Positions 10,918 to 21,717 of a stretch of 64,000 nucleotides of DNA are shown piece after piece; the stretch's first letter is position 1; each line of letters opens with the position of its first letter. A program made the translations under genes and the position numbers. Below the pieces are notes generated by a model. The model worked only from the letters and a program-made list of their open reading frames with translations, did not search any database and was not told the origin of the DNA. Origin of the DNA: Glaciecola nitratireducens FR1064 (GTDB lineage Bacteria > Pseudomonadota > Gammaproteobacteria > Enterobacterales > Alteromonadaceae); the NCBI RefSeq assembly GCF_000226565.1, contig NC_016041.1, forward strand, positions 62,001 to 126,000. The letters run 5' to 3'.

Positions 10918-11402
10918 CCGCCTTGGCGTAAATATTTGGTGAAGATGATGTTTTCAATCACATCTTCGCCAGTTTCGCGTTTCATAATATCTTTGAATTT
11001 TTGCAGTAGCAATCGGCGTATATCTTCTCGGCCGGTCAGAGAGCGAATTTTATCTTCAGGCTGCGCGCCAAATACTTCTATAGCAGTAGCCCGCAAAAGC
11101 GGCATGTGATGCTCAATACTCAGGATTTTCGACGGATCTGCAACCATCATTTCGATGGTAACTCGCACATAACCAAGTTTATTAGAATTGTCGCCAGCAT
11201 AGTTGGTAACGATATCAGGCTCTAAGCCTACGTAGGCATAAGTTGGCCTTGTCGCTTCGTCTTGCGCATGGCCCAATTCAGGTGTTGCTAGCAACCACAC
11301 TGCCACACTTACGAGCAGAAACCCTTTTAACATGAAGTGGAGGCTTAGTTGCCTTTTCGCTGCTACCGTCATAGATTCATATAATTTACTAAATATTGTC
11401 AT
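10914..11402 (-). CDS. FliL-like flagellar basal-body-associated protein
   Basis: FliL family proteins are single-pass inner-membrane proteins that surround the flagellar stator and rod. This 162-residue protein has one hydrophobic segment at about residues 24-40 (MLKGFLLVSVAVWLLA) and a periplasmic domain with the family pattern YVGLEPDIVTNY and a C-terminal [14 protein letters not shown]. The ATG at 11402 has AGAGGCG as ribosome site; the later ATG at 11333 would start just before the membrane segment but has none. It is far from any flagellar gene here, so it is a stand-alone paralogue and a flagellar role is not certain. Confidence 0.8.
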   Translation of the reverse strand: MTIFSKLYESMTVAAKRQLSLHFMLKGFLLVSVAVWLLATPELGHAQDEATRPTYAYVGLEPDIVTNYAGDNSNKLGYVRVTIEMMVADPSKILSIEHHMPLLRATAIEVFGAQPEDKIRSLTGREDIRRLLLQKFKDIMKRETGEDVIENIIFTKYLRQGG

Positions 11403-12087
11403 GTTAGCGCCTCTGGAGAAGTACAATACGGATGCAGATACAATCTATGCTGTGTTAGACTTATTATATCGGATTAAACTCAATTTTCTAAATCACTTGC
11501 CGCAAATAAATCAATTTCCTTTAGGTATTAAGGCTACTTGGAACCAAGCAGCTCAATACAACATTCCCAATCAGCAATTGGCTGACTGGTTACTACATAC
11601 TGGCTCTTTAACTGAGCGCCTGCAAGCACTTACGCATAACTTTGAGGTAAGAGTTTTAGGCCAAGCAACTATTGATGCCGATGAAAGCGAGCAAGCTGCG
11701 CTGGTGGATTACGACAAACACGATTGGCAAATCCGAGAAGTCATTCTATATGGTAACGGTAAACCATGGGTGTTTGCGCGCAGTGTGTTACCTGAGCACT
11801 TATGCAAAACGACATGGGCAACGCTGGGCAATCAACCACTTGGGCAACGTATTTTCAATGACGATAACTTTGTACGCAGCGAGTTTGTTATCACACAATT
11901 GGCTAGCAATCCGATAGCGAGTATTGAAGACGGCCCGCTCACCGAGCACGAAACAGAAGTTTTATGGGGCCGACGATCTGCGTTTCAAATCAAAGACTGG
12001 CATTTACTCGTGGCCGAAATATTCTTACCCGACTGTCCGAGTTATATATCTGAATCAGCCGACTCACTCAATTCGAGTGTTAAATAA
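11401..12087 (+). CDS. ubiC: Chorismate--pyruvate lyase
   Basis: Removes pyruvate from chorismate to give 4-hydroxybenzoate, the first committed step of ubiquinone synthesis. Recognisable parts are FPLGIKATW, LADWLLHTGSLTERL and the C-terminal LWGRRSAFQIK with LLVAEIFLPDCPSY. The 228 residues from ATG 11401 exceed the usual 165-190 and the ATG has no ribosome site; it also overlaps the divergent FliL-like start codon. A later start (GTG 11452 or TTG 11497) is possible, so the first about 30 residues are doubtful. ubiA follows with a one-base overlap. Confidence 0.88.
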   Translation: MLAPLEKYNTDADTIYAVLDLLYRIKLNFLNHLPQINQFPLGIKATWNQAAQYNIPNQQLADWLLHTGSLTERLQALTHNFEVRVLGQATIDADESEQAALVDYDKHDWQIREVILYGNGKPWVFARSVLPEHLCKTTWATLGNQPLGQRIFNDDNFVRSEFVITQLASNPIASIEDGPLTEHETEVLWGRRSAFQIKDWHLLVAEIFLPDCPSYISESADSLNSSVK

Positions 12088-12950
12088 TGTTGCTAAATTG
12101 GGAAAATAAAGGCGCCTATTGGCGCTTAATGCGAGTTGATAAACCCATCGGTATTTATTTACTGTTGTGGCCAACCGTGTGGGGTTTGCTTTGGGCAGCA
12201 GAAGGTCTGCCACCTTTACATATCTGCCTTATTTTTGTGATGGGCGTTGTCCTCATGCGCTCCGCGGGTTGCGTAATAAATGACTACGCCGATAGAAAGG
12301 TTGATGGTGCAGTAGAGCGCACACAAGCAAGGCCAATTGTTTCAGGTGAGGTTGAACCGAAAGAAGCGCTTCAGTTATTCTATTTATTGGTCGCTAGCGC
12401 TTTTGTTTTAGTCTTATTCTTAAATACAAAGACCATCATATTATCCATTGGCGCTTTATTTCTGGCGAGCCTTTATCCCTTTATGAAGCGCTATACTTAT
12501 TTCCCTCAGGTGATATTAGGCGCCGCATTTGGTTGGTCTATACCGATGGCTTTTATGGCCACACTAGGCGAATTGCCGGCATGGCTTTGGCTGATTTACA
12601 TCGCAAACTTAACCTGGACAGTGGCTTACGATACCGCATATGCAATGGTCGATAGGGAAGATGATATAGCGATAGGCGTTAAGTCTACCGCTATTCTCTT
12701 TGGTCGCTTTGACGTGACCATCATTGTCTTATTAAACATAGCGACGCTGGTGCTGCTAGCCTACGTAGGATGGTTGACTAACTTGCATTCACTTTTTTAT
12801 CTAGGCTTAGCGGCAGCTGCTGTGATGTTTGCTTACCAGTTTACACTAATAAAAACACGCCAAAGAGACGCCTGTTTTGCAGCCTTTTTGCACAACCATT
12901 GGGTAGGCTTGAGTATTGCCATTGGCTTGGCGTTTGGCGTACTGCTATAG
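12087..12950 (+). CDS. ubiA: 4-hydroxybenzoate octaprenyltransferase
   Basis: Integral membrane prenyltransferase that attaches the polyprenyl chain to 4-hydroxybenzoate. The first aspartate-rich motif NDYADRKVDGAVERT is at about residues 66-80, followed by R-PIVSGEV. The second, YDTAYAMVDREDD, is near 180-192. Eight or nine hydrophobic helices are visible. The 287 residues are normal. It shares TAATG with the ubiC stop, so product and substrate steps are translationally coupled. Confidence 0.97.
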   Translation: MLLNWENKGAYWRLMRVDKPIGIYLLLWPTVWGLLWAAEGLPPLHICLIFVMGVVLMRSAGCVINDYADRKVDGAVERTQARPIVSGEVEPKEALQLFYLLVASAFVLVLFLNTKTIILSIGALFLASLYPFMKRYTYFPQVILGAAFGWSIPMAFMATLGELPAWLWLIYIANLTWTVAYDTAYAMVDREDDIAIGVKSTAILFGRFDVTIIVLLNIATLVLLAYVGWLTNLHSLFYLGLAAAAVMFAYQFTLIKTRQRDACFAAFLHNHWVGLSIAIGLAFGVLL

Positions 12951-12980
12951 CTGTTTTAACACTGCTTCGCCTGGATTAAA

Positions 12981-13226
12981 CTACTCTTTTGCAGCTTCGA
13001 GTGCAGCAATACGCGCTTCCATTGCTTCTAATTTTTCTCGCGTACGGATCAATACCTTGTTTTGTACGTCAAACTCTTCGCGTGTGACTAAATCAAGTTT
13101 TGACAACTGTGACTGCAGTACCTGTTTTACTCTGCCTTCTGCTTCTCCAGCCATGCTTTTAACGCCTGCGGGAATGGCATCGCTGATATTCTTCGCTATT
13201 TCTTCTAATTTCTTTGGGTCGAGCAT
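12981..13226 (-). CDS. ubiK: Ubiquinone biosynthesis accessory factor UbiK
   Basis: Small protein of 81 residues of the BMFP (YqiC) family that assists the Ubi complex, probably by contacting UbiJ and membrane lipids. The N-terminus MLDPKKLEEIAKNISDAIP and the C-terminal coiled coil (REKLEAMEARIAALEA) are diagnostic. It is convergent with ubiA, whose stop lies 30 bases away. Location beside ubiCA fits the role. Confidence 0.92.
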   Translation of the reverse strand: MLDPKKLEEIAKNISDAIPAGVKSMAGEAEGRVKQVLQSQLSKLDLVTREEFDVQNKVLIRTREKLEAMEARIAALEAAKE

Positions 13227-13306
13227 TCTATAGTCCTTTGATTCAGTTTCTTATTAATAATTGTAGCCCGAAATGAAAAAGAAAAAAGCGTTATTAGTCG
13301 CTCATT

Positions 13307-13315
13307 TGTTATAAT
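13307..13315 (+). promoter_or_regulatory. Extended -10 promoter element upstream of rep
   Basis: TGTTATAAT gives a perfect TATAAT with the TGn extension, 38 bases before the rep ATG. No convincing -35 hexamer is seen at 17 bases, which fits an extended -10 promoter. Confidence 0.5.
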
Positions 13316-13352
13316 TTATTTCTTTCCTAGCTTTTCCACTTGAGAACCTTAA

Positions 13353-15359
13353 ATGCGCTTAAATGACGCCCAACAAGAAGCCGTTGAATATGTATCGGGT
13401 CCATGCCTAGTGCTCGCAGGCGCAGGCAGCGGTAAAACACGCGTTATTACCAATAAAATAGCCTACTTAGTGCGAGAGTGCGGTTATAAAGCGAGGCAAA
13501 TTGCAGCAGTTACGTTTACTAACAAAGCTGCGCGAGAAATGAAGGAGCGGGTTGGGCAAACGCTTGGCAAAGCCGAAGCTCGTGGTTTGAAAGTGTCGAC
13601 ATTCCACACGCTTGGACTAAGTATTATCAAAAAACATGTTTTGCAGCTTGGCTATAAAGCGGGCTTTTCATTGTTCGATGACAAAGATTCAATGAGTTTA
13701 ATACGCGACCTTACCGAAGCTGAATACGATGGTGACAAAGAATTACTGTCTGCATTGCAGTCGCAAATTTCCAATTGGAAGAACGATTTGATCATGCCAG
13801 AAGCTGCATTGAAACTGGCTCGCGGTGATAGCGAAGTTGAACAAGCAAAATACTACGTAGAATATGCATCTCACTTAAAAGCCTACAATGCCTTAGATTT
13901 CGATGACCTTATTTTATTGCCCACCTTGCTATTGAAAACCAATGATGCGGTGCGCGAAAAGTGGCAAAGTATGCTCAAATACCTGCTAGTGGATGAATAC
14001 CAAGACACCAACACTAGCCAATACGAATTGGTCCGCTTGTTAGTTGGACCGCGCGCCAGATTTACCGTGGTAGGGGACGACGACCAATCGATTTATTCAT
14101 GGCGTGGAGCGCGGCCACAAAACTTAGTGTTGTTACAAAAAGACTTTCCAAGCTTGCGCTTAATAAAGCTCGAACAAAACTATCGTTCGTCAGGCCGGAT
14201 ACTGCACAACGCCAATATCCTTATTCAAAACAATCCGCATGTGTATGATAAACGCCTATTTAGTGAATTGGCCTACGGTGAAAAGCTTAAAGTAGTCGTC
14301 GCTAAAAATGAGGAACATGAAGCTGAAAAAGTGGTAGCTGAACTAATGGCTCACCGCTTTATGAACAATACAGGTTATGGCGATTACGCAATTTTGTATC
14401 GTGGCAATCACCAATCGCGTTTGTTCGAAAAAGTCTTAATGACCAACCGTATTCCCTATAAAATCAGTGGCGGCACGTCATTTTTCGGCCGCACAGAAGT
14501 CAAAGATGTGATGGCGTACTTACGCTTATTAGTTAATCAAGACGATGATAATGCGCTGTTGAGAGTCATTAATACACCTTCTCGTGGAATTGGGAGGGCA
14601 ACATTGGAAAAGGTGGGGCATTTCTCAAACGCCAATAAAACGGGTTTATTTGAAGCTTGTTGCCACAGCGGCTTAAATAGTATTTTGGGCGCAAAAGCCT
14701 ATCAATCAATTGAACAGTTTTCCCGCTGGGTTGTTGAGGCGGCGGACAACGCTCACCGCGGAGACACAATTGCAGTGCTGCGTGATTTTATCAAAGCCAT
14801 GGGTTACGAAGAATGGTTATATGAGCAGAGTACAAGTCCAAAAGCGGCAGAAATGGCGATGGCTAACGTGAGTACTTTGTTTGGTTGGGTTGACAGCATG
14901 CTGAAGGGCGATGAACTAGAGCCTCCAATGAGCTTGTCTGAAATAGTGAATCGACTGATTTTACGCGACATGATGGAGCGCGGTGAAGATGACGCTGAGG
15001 CGGACCAAGTGCAATTAATGACGCTGCATGCATCCAAGGGTCTCGAGTTTCCATATGTCTTTATGGTGGGCATGGAAGAGGGCTTATTGCCACACCAAAG
15101 CAGCATTGATGAAGACAATGTAGATGAAGAACGACGTTTGGCTTACGTTGGTATTACACGGGCACAAAAAGAGCTGGTGTTTAGTATTGCCAGAGAGCGT
15201 CGTCAATTCGGTGAAATCATCCAACCGGAACCTTCTCGATTCCTATATGAGTTGCCACAAGATGATGTGGAATGGGAGTTTCAAAAGAAAAAACCGACGG
15301 CTGATGAAAGAAAAGAAAAAGGCGCTAAAGGGATTGCGAATTTGCGAGATCTTTTATAA
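13353..15359 (+). CDS. rep: ATP-dependent DNA helicase Rep
   Basis: Superfamily 1 3'-to-5' helicase that helps restart stalled replication forks and clears proteins from DNA. The 668 residues match the known length (673 in Escherichia coli). Motifs in order: Walker [10 protein letters not shown] at about 22-30, [13 protein letters not shown], the DEYQDTN Walker [31 protein letters not shown] and VGITRAQ. The stop overlaps the end of the convergent GGDEF gene by 6 bases. Confidence 0.97.
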   Translation: MRLNDAQQEAVEYVSGPCLVLAGAGSGKTRVITNKIAYLVRECGYKARQIAAVTFTNKAAREMKERVGQTLGKAEARGLKVSTFHTLGLSIIKKHVLQLGYKAGFSLFDDKDSMSLIRDLTEAEYDGDKELLSALQSQISNWKNDLIMPEAALKLARGDSEVEQAKYYVEYASHLKAYNALDFDDLILLPTLLLKTNDAVREKWQSMLKYLLVDEYQDTNTSQYELVRLLVGPRARFTVVGDDDQSIYSWRGARPQNLVLLQKDFPSLRLIKLEQNYRSSGRILHNANILIQNNPHVYDKRLFSELAYGEKLKVVVAKNEEHEAEKVVAELMAHRFMNNTGYGDYAILYRGNHQSRLFEKVLMTNRIPYKISGGTSFFGRTEVKDVMAYLRLLVNQDDDNALLRVINTPSRGIGRATLEKVGHFSNANKTGLFEACCHSGLNSILGAKAYQSIEQFSRWVVEAADNAHRGDTIAVLRDFIKAMGYEEWLYEQSTSPKAAEMAMANVSTLFGWVDSMLKGDELEPPMSLSEIVNRLILRDMMERGEDDAEADQVQLMTLHASKGLEFPYVFMVGMEEGLLPHQSSIDEDNVDEERRLAYVGITRAQKELVFSIARERRQFGEIIQPEPSRFLYELPQDDVEWEFQKKKPTADERKEKGAKGIANLRDLL

Positions 15360-17999
15360 CACGACTTCGTCTTGCGTCTCGTCATCAACAAAATCGAGCA
15401 GAATAGTTTGACCTAGCAGTTCACCTTGACCATATTCGCAGCCTAAGCCTTTGAGCCCTTCAAGTTTGCTTTTGCTTGATATACCTTCAGCAATAACAAT
15501 CAGGCCTATTTTCTCGGCAACTAGAATAACCGACTCTATAAAGCGTAAATTCTTTTCAGAGCGGGTGAAAGATTGAATGAAACGTTCATCAATTTTTATA
15601 AACTCAAACGGATAAGAGAATAAGTAATTTAAAGATGCTGCACCACTGCCAAAGTTGTCCAAGATAAGACCAAAGCCATGGCGCTTTAATTTCTTAATAG
15701 CAGGCAATATGAACTGTGAACGATTGCTAAGTGCACTCTCAGAAAATTCCAGGAGCAGCTTACTAGCATCAAATACACTGCCTTTCACATGCGCAATCAA
15801 CTCATTAACAAGATCTCTTTGCATGAGGTGTTCTACTGATAAGCTAACGCCTATGCGATGATTTGCATATTGAGGATCGCTTTGCCACTGACTAAGTAAA
15901 CCGATCGCGCCATCTAATAAGAATTGGTTTAGCTCTAAGGTCATACCGCATTGATCTGCAATTTGCCAAAACTGCTCGCGATTTATTTTACCAAATGTTT
16001 CGTTGTGCCACTGTAGTGTACATTCAAAATACAATATAGATTCGTCATCTAGCTTAACTACAGGCTGCAACACGCAGTCGAAGCCTTTGTTTTTAAGCGT
16101 CTTGCGAAACTCAGCTTCAAGATGAATATCTTCAAGTAACTTTTCACGCATGCTTTTATCAAAGGTCACATATCGACCGCGACCAAGGCTTTTAGCCTGA
16201 TACATCGCAGCATCGGCATCGCGCAATACTTCATCGGCTGACATGTAGCTGCTGTCAAGATGAGCAATACCTAGGCTTGCTCCACTGAACATTTCTTTAC
16301 CGTCCAGCGTAAATGGCATTGATACTGAGTTGATAACACGCGAAGCAACTTCTTCAACGGCTTTGATATCTTCGAAATTGTCTAACAGAATAACGAACTC
16401 GTCACCGCCCAATCTAGCCAATAGATCGTGGCCTCGTTTACATAGGGCAATGCGCTGACTAACTTCAACTAAAAACTCATCGCCAGCGTGGTGACCGAGG
16501 GTGTCGTTAATCACTTTGAATCGGTCTAAATCGATAAACAAAACGGCAAATTGATTTTCAGGATGACGCTTTTTATTAGCAATAGCGAGCTCCAGGCGGC
16601 TATTGAACATTACACGATTGGGTAAATCCGTTAATGCGTCGTGATGGGCGTCATGAATGAGTTTTAATTCAATTTCTTTACGCTGTTCTATTTGTCTTTT
16701 CAGGTACTCGTTTGTCTTATTTAATTCTTCAGTACGTTCCTGCACCTTATTCGTCAGCTGCAAGTTATACTCTTTCAGCGCCTCTGCGCTTCTTCTGCGT
16801 TCCATTGCCACCGCAATATGGTGAGAAACAAAACGCAAAATCTCTAAATCTTTTTGGTCATAATCTTCGAGTTTACCATAGGTCTGCACCCCGATAACGC
16901 CTTGTACTTCACCGTCGATCACTAGGGGTGAACCTAACCAAGAGTTGTTATGTTCCATCATGCTTTGTGCGACCGAAACATCAACTTCACCTTCTTCGAC
17001 TAAAGCTAGGATCTTTGAGTTGTCGATAAGTGAGGCTTCACCGCGACGAATAATATATTCGGTCAAACCCAAGCCTAATGGGCGCTCGTCGACTGAGTCA
17101 TATAGTTGGTCGCTAAAATAGGGAAAATTCAGCTTGTCTTTATCCTTATTTAACACGGCAACAAAGCAGTTCGGGGCGCTAATTAGGCGCGCAAGAATAT
17201 CGTGTAATTTTGAATAAAAACGCGGAACATCATCGTCAAGTGATGCCGACAATTCAGATATTTCGAATAGAGCGGTTTGTAAGGACTCGATTTTTTGTCT
17301 TTCGAGTATCTCTTCCTGTAGGTCGTCGTTAATACTGCGTAACTGTTTGGTACGGTCGCGGATGGTTCTTTCTGTTACTTCGCGACTTTTGACTCTGTCG
17401 ACGGTTGTTACAATGTGCTGGGAGATAAAGGAAAGAACTTCGAAGTCGTCTTGGCTATAGCGTACATCTTCATTATAGCTCTGCACCACCATGGCGCCAA
17501 TCACCTCAGTACTGCGCTTCAGAGGAACACCAATGAGATCCACAGGAGGCGTTCCTAGCATCTTTATGCCTGTTTCTTCAGTAACTGTATCTTGATTTTC
17601 TTGGGTAACTACCAAACTTTTCCCACTTCTGAGAATATAGCCGGTAATACCATCCATGATGCGTTCGTAAGGAATTTGTGTAATTTCCTCTTCATCGAAG
17701 ACATCAACAAAGTAGGCAAAATCAACATTTTTATCACTTGGGTCAAAGAAGGCAACAAAAAAGTTATCAGCGTTCATGAAGTCGCTGACGATGTCGTGCA
17801 CCGCTTTATAAAGACGATCGAGATTACTCACTGAACTTGCTAGTTCACTGATCTCAAAAAGCGCCTTCTGAATTTTTTCAGCGCGCTTATATTTTTCGGT
17901 AAGATTCTGAAGTTGCGGGATTAACTCTCGCAGTTCCTCTTCAGAAAGTTCACCGATGACCGAGTCATCTTTATTCATGTAAACAAAAAACCTTTCCAA
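15354..17999 (-). CDS. GAF-GAF-GGDEF-EAL protein, diguanylate cyclase with degenerate EAL
   Basis: Cytosolic c-di-GMP signalling protein of 881 residues. Two related GAF sensor domains (about 35-195 and 240-400) are each introduced by a short coiled segment; the repeated phrases [10 protein letters not shown] and [10 protein letters not shown] show that they are duplicates. A coiled coil (410-445) precedes a GGDEF domain with an intact [11 protein letters not shown] active site, so cyclase activity is likely. The C-terminal EAL domain (about 625-870) is eroded: the signature is ECTL, the metal-ligand asparagine is serine (GVSLSVEHL) and DDFG is DNFG. It is therefore probably inactive as a phosphodiesterase. 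No transmembrane segment is seen. Confidence 0.9.
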   Translation of the reverse strand: MERFFVYMNKDDSVIGELSEEELRELIPQLQNLTEKYKRAEKIQKALFEISELASSVSNLDRLYKAVHDIVSDFMNADNFFVAFFDPSDKNVDFAYFVDVFDEEEITQIPYERIMDGITGYILRSGKSLVVTQENQDTVTEETGIKMLGTPPVDLIGVPLKRSTEVIGAMVVQSYNEDVRYSQDDFEVLSFISQHIVTTVDRVKSREVTERTIRDRTKQLRSINDDLQEEILERQKIESLQTALFEISELSASLDDDVPRFYSKLHDILARLISAPNCFVAVLNKDKDKLNFPYFSDQLYDSVDERPLGLGLTEYIIRRGEASLIDNSKILALVEEGEVDVSVAQSMMEHNNSWLGSPLVIDGEVQGVIGVQTYGKLEDYDQKDLEILRFVSHHIAVAMERRRSAEALKEYNLQLTNKVQERTEELNKTNEYLKRQIEQRKEIELKLIHDAHHDALTDLPNRVMFNSRLELAIANKKRHPENQFAVLFIDLDRFKVINDTLGHHAGDEFLVEVSQRIALCKRGHDLLARLGGDEFVILLDNFEDIKAVEEVASRVINSVSMPFTLDGKEMFSGASLGIAHLDSSYMSADEVLRDADAAMYQAKSLGRGRYVTFDKSMREKLLEDIHLEAEFRKTLKNKGFDCVLQPVVKLDDESILYFECTLQWHNETFGKINREQFWQIADQCGMTLELNQFLLDGAIGLLSQWQSDPQYANHRIGVSLSVEHLMQRDLVNELIAHVKGSVFDASKLLLEFSESALSNRSQFILPAIKKLKRHGFGLILDNFGSGAASLNYLFSYPFEFIKIDERFIQSFTRSEKNLRFIESVILVAEKIGLIVIAEGISSKSKLEGLKGLGCEYGQGELLGQTILLDFVDDETQDEVVL

Positions 18000-18050
18000 C
18001 TCTATACTGCAGATTTGTTCGGGACTTGCTCTTAGGTAGTTTAAAAACTA

Positions 18051-18446
18051 TTAAATACCTTCGATCATGTATTCGATTGCCGCTTTTATATCGTCATCTG
18101 AACAATCACCGCAAGTACCCATTGCCGGCATTGCATTAATCCCAGTGATTGCATTTTTCCAAACTTGGTCAAAGCCTTTCTGGTCCAAGCGCGGCTGCCA
18201 ATCAGCGGCAACTTGAAGCTTTGGAGCACCTAAAACACCAGATGTGTGACATGCTACACAAGCGCCATCATATATTTGTTTGCCGGTACGCGGACCAACG
18301 GCTGCTGCCGGTGCTGCACCTGCTACATGTACCTTACCGACCGGCTTAATACGCTGTGCAATATCATCATTAGTTGTTTCTTGTGCGTTCACGCTGACGA
18401 AAAATAACGCTGATACGAAAAGACTCGCTAGTACTCTAAATTTCAC
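18051..18446 (-). CDS. Cytochrome c5-like monohaem c-type cytochrome
   Basis: Periplasmic electron carrier of 131 residues. A GTG at 18446 is chosen because AGGAG stands 6 bases before it and it gives a clean signal peptide (MKFRVLASLFVSALFFVSVNA). The ATG at 18461 would add five residues that overlap that ribosome site. One haem site, CVACHTSG, is in the middle, and the axial methionine is likely in MPAMGTCGDCSD. The GTCGDCS stretch with two further cysteines near the C-terminus is typical of cytochrome c5, where they form a disulfide. Confidence 0.88.
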   Translation of the reverse strand: MKFRVLASLFVSALFFVSVNAQETTNDDIAQRIKPVGKVHVAGAAPAAAVGPRTGKQIYDGACVACHTSGVLGAPKLQVAADWQPRLDQKGFDQVWKNAITGINAMPAMGTCGDCSDDDIKAAIEYMIEGI

Positions 18447-18612
18447 TACTTTCTCCTGCATTTTGTGATAGCCCACAATAACTTAACGCGATTATAAACA
18501 TTAGTCCGGGGTAAACAACTATTAGTTGCATTATCCCTAACGGTATTTGGGATAAAAAATTTGCTCTATTTGTACTTATCGGTTAACAAACTGATTTTAT
18601 TAATATTTTGGA

Positions 18613-20340
18613 TTACAGGCCAAATTGTCCCTGCAACAGTGCAATAAACTTTCGTTTTTGCTTAAAATCAAAACTGAGTTCACTAATTAAAAAATCAAAA
18701 GCTTGATGTTGTTTTTTACTCTTTAGCGCGGATTTTAGTTCTTTTAATAAAGTAATTGCCGTTTCATAGCCTTGCGAATCAGTATTTTTTGGATAGGTTC
18801 TAATCAGTCTGCGATATAGAGCAAAACCTAAATCAGGTTGTATAGTGATACCTAACTTCGCAATTTGATGCAGTAACTCATTCGACAAATTAACATCTTG
18901 AGCTTCGTTTATGGCGATATCACTTTTACCACAAGCCAAATAAAGCTCAAATAAGGGATCCTGCTTGTCAGTTTCCTGCAACTGCTCAATTAACAACGCT
19001 TGGGCTTTTTCAAACCAATACTGAACGTCTACTTCATTTTTCTTATCGGATGCCTTGAGTAAGCTAAGCACTGCTTGAAAATCTTTAGCCTCGAGAGAAC
19101 GTTGATACGCAGACCAATGTAATTCAAGCGCAGAGTCTATATCATCCAGCTGTTCTTGTGTATTTGCGCTCAACGCTAACAATTTACTTTCTTGTCTATA
19201 GTTGAGTTTGTGATTTTCTATTTCAGTAATGTACTTTCTGGCTTCGTCTTTACGACCTAAGGTAACGCATAACTCCGCTAGCTCTATGTATTCGTTAACA
19301 TTAGTGGCAAGTTTATGCTTGCATTCAATCAACTTAATTTGATTCTCATTTGAGGCTCCCGTTCCGCCCTCTGCATAGAAAAGAGCCAAATCGTTGAGTA
19401 TCAACTCATGAGTTTCATCTAAGGTTTTATCAATTTGAATAGTAAGACTGTCTTTTTGTTCATACTGGCTCTCAAGGTTGACTAGCTTTTCTATAAACAA
19501 TGTCACTAGCTCAGGCTGGTTTTTAACAAACTTTTTATAAATGGAAGGCAAAGAAAAGTTTGAAAACGGCTGATGATAAAGCGACAGCAAAAAGCTTACC
19601 TTACGCTGTGGTGTCCAATTTAACTCACCGACAAAGGTTGCAAAAGCTTGCACGAGGGTTATTTCAACTTTAAGTCGATATCCCTTATCGTCCTTAATTT
19701 TGGTTAATGCTTTGTTGTATCGAAGCAGCGCCGTTTGAATTAGCTCAAATGCTGGGTCTGTAGGTAATTTGTGTAATATCGAAATTAGCCGATTAAATTT
19801 TTCTATCGCCGTCTCAAAGTAAGTTTTGACTCTGTTTTGACGCCAGACTTCACGCAAAGGCAAGGCTTTATTAATAATATCGGTTAAGGCTTTTTTATTT
19901 ATTTTTCCATTACTAACGTCGGCAAACAGCACCCATTGTTCTGTTTGATCAATGTCATTCGTTATTTGTTTTAACAATATTGCCTTCGCTTCAGCTTCGG
20001 ACATGCTTTCGATATAGCCCGTAATTCGCTGAATTTCATCTCCCTCCTGCAGCACTTCGAGCTCCGCTTCGCGAGAAATATCGGTGAGGGCGACTGCAAC
20101 ACAATGTTTACAGAAATCGAATCCTTCGGAGTCGGAACAGTTACAACTGCCCTCGTATTCACCTTCAACAATAGAAAGTTTAACCGTAAACTCCTGAATT
20201 TCTTGAACAATAGCCGTTATTATTAATTGGTTTTTGGTAAAGCGATGCACTGCCTCTTGAAAATACAGCATTTCGCCTTTGTCGAAGGTGCGTCTTCCGG
20301 CAAGCTTTTGTAACTGTAAAATTGGGCTGCTGTCTGGCAT
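18613..20340 (-). CDS. SWIM zinc-finger domain protein
   Basis: 575-residue cytosolic protein with an N-terminal SWIM zinc finger at about residues 62-80 (CNCSDSEGFDFCKHC, pattern CxC-x-n-CxH). The rest is largely helical with TPR-like repeats (for example LKLIECKHKLATN and LALSANTQEQLDDID regions). SWIM fingers bind DNA or proteins. In bacteria such proteins sometimes sit beside SNF2-type helicases, but no helicase of that type is adjacent here. Function unknown. It is transcribed from a 279-base gap after the dienelactone hydrolase gene. Confidence 0.8.
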   Translation of the reverse strand: MPDSSPILQLQKLAGRRTFDKGEMLYFQEAVHRFTKNQLIITAIVQEIQEFTVKLSIVEGEYEGSCNCSDSEGFDFCKHCVAVALTDISREAELEVLQEGDEIQRITGYIESMSEAEAKAILLKQITNDIDQTEQWVLFADVSNGKINKKALTDIINKALPLREVWRQNRVKTYFETAIEKFNRLISILHKLPTDPAFELIQTALLRYNKALTKIKDDKGYRLKVEITLVQAFATFVGELNWTPQRKVSFLLSLYHQPFSNFSLPSIYKKFVKNQPELVTLFIEKLVNLESQYEQKDSLTIQIDKTLDETHELILNDLALFYAEGGTGASNENQIKLIECKHKLATNVNEYIELAELCVTLGRKDEARKYITEIENHKLNYRQESKLLALSANTQEQLDDIDSALELHWSAYQRSLEAKDFQAVLSLLKASDKKNEVDVQYWFEKAQALLIEQLQETDKQDPLFELYLACGKSDIAINEAQDVNLSNELLHQIAKLGITIQPDLGFALYRRLIRTYPKNTDSQGYETAITLLKELKSALKSKKQHQAFDFLISELSFDFKQKRKFIALLQGQFGL

Positions 20341-20570
20341 ATAAGTATTCGTTTAAGCTCTAAAGTTAAAACTACGGATTGATAAAGTAGCGAAAATACT
20401 CAATACGCTGGTCAGGTTGTTAGCGTCCCCAATTGAAATCGCTAAGACTTGTTAAAGGGGGGCAAAAATTTTTGAAAATCAAAACGCGAAGCCAATAAAA
20501 GCTGCGGCGAACGCAACATCATATATGACTTTGTGCACAATGAAAACGGATCAGTTGCAGATGTATGAAA

Positions 20571-20603
20571 AGGAAGAGCCATGGAGAAGGTCCATGGCTC
20601 ATT
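20571..20603 (-). terminator. Terminator of the dienelactone hydrolase gene
   Basis: A perfect 10-base stem (GAGCCATGGA and its complement, 20576-20600) with a 5-base loop lies 20 bases past the stop of the minus-strand gene. On the minus strand it is followed by TTCCTTTT. Confidence 0.75.
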
Positions 20604-20619
20604 TTAATGGGGGATAGAA

Positions 20620-21534
20620 TTACGCTAAATGCTTTTTGAAAAACGCAGTCGTTCTCTGCCAAGATAGCTCAGCATCCTCTGGGCTATAACGACTTGTTGA
20701 GTCATTATGGAAGCCATGTTGGGCACCTGCATAAAAATGCGTTTCATACTTGGCTTTACTGGCCTTGAGTACTTCTTCATAAGCTGGCCAAGTAGCATTA
20801 ACCCGAGCATCTTGCTCACCAAAATGAATTAATATAGGGCCTTGAACCTGCTTTTGTAATTCAGCACTCGCTGGCGTTCCGTAATACGGTACCGCTGCGT
20901 TGATATCGTTTGGCATTGTTGCAGCGAGCAAATTGCTGATATAGCCTCCAAAACAAAAACCGACTACGCCCAACTTTCCTGTGCCTTTTTCATGTTGCTT
21001 CAACCATGTTGCTGCTGCCATGAAATCTTGTTCGATTTTGTCACGGTCAAGGCTGCGCTGCATTGCACGCCCATCGTCATCATTACCCGGATAGCCTCCC
21101 AATGGGGAAAGTGCATCTGGAGCGAATGCGATAAAACCAATCTTTGCGAGTCGACGAGCAACGTCTTTTACATACGGATTTAAACCGCGATTTTCATGCA
21201 CGACCAAAACCGTAGGGGCTTTTCCGCTTAAGTCACTTGGGGTAACCAAATAGCCATTGCCTTTACCATGACCCTTTGGCGAATCAAATTCTGCGTAAGT
21301 GGCTTTTATACTAGGGTCGTTAAAGCTAATTTGTTCGGCTTTAGCGTAATCGGGGATCAGGGCGCTGGAAATCAGGCCGAGTGACAAGCCTGCTACCGAG
21401 AGTGAGCCTAATCGCGTCATAAAAGTACGACGGTTAATGTCACCGTGAGCATATTCGTCATACCAATCGAATGCTTGCTGCGGAATTTGGTCCGGTCTGA
21501 GCTGTGTTTCTCTGGCTTTGTTTTGTTCTGTCAT
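20620..21534 (-). CDS. Exported dienelactone hydrolase family protein
   Basis: Alpha/beta hydrolase of 304 residues. The catalytic triad is visible as the nucleophile cysteine in GFCFGG, the aspartate in FGEQDARV and the histidine in GAQHGFHND, so it is of the cysteine-nucleophile DLH type. The N-terminus carries RRTFMTRLGSLSVAGLSL followed by a hydrophobic stretch and an ALIPDYAKA cleavage site. This is a twin-arginine-like signal, so it probably acts in the periplasm. AAGG before the ATG at 21534 supports the start. The substrate is unknown; cytoplasmic relatives open dienelactones from chlorocatechol degradation, which is not supported by neighbours here. Confidence 0.87.
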   Translation of the reverse strand: MTEQNKARETQLRPDQIPQQAFDWYDEYAHGDINRRTFMTRLGSLSVAGLSLGLISSALIPDYAKAEQISFNDPSIKATYAEFDSPKGHGKGNGYLVTPSDLSGKAPTVLVVHENRGLNPYVKDVARRLAKIGFIAFAPDALSPLGGYPGNDDDGRAMQRSLDRDKIEQDFMAAATWLKQHEKGTGKLGVVGFCFGGYISNLLAATMPNDINAAVPYYGTPASAELQKQVQGPILIHFGEQDARVNATWPAYEEVLKASKAKYETHFYAGAQHGFHNDSTSRYSPEDAELSWQRTTAFFKKHLA

Positions 21535-21717
21535 CTTAGATACCTTGTTTTTATTATTTCCATTAAAATTGTAATACGGAAAAATAAGCTTTCATGGTTC
21601 ATATTTTATACTACGCATTGTTTTGTGATTCAATAAGCGTGAGTTTTATCAGATGGCGCCAAGCCCAAAATTACGTATTTCAAAGCATAAAGTTAGAGAG
21701 GTGTGAACGTAATTTCG

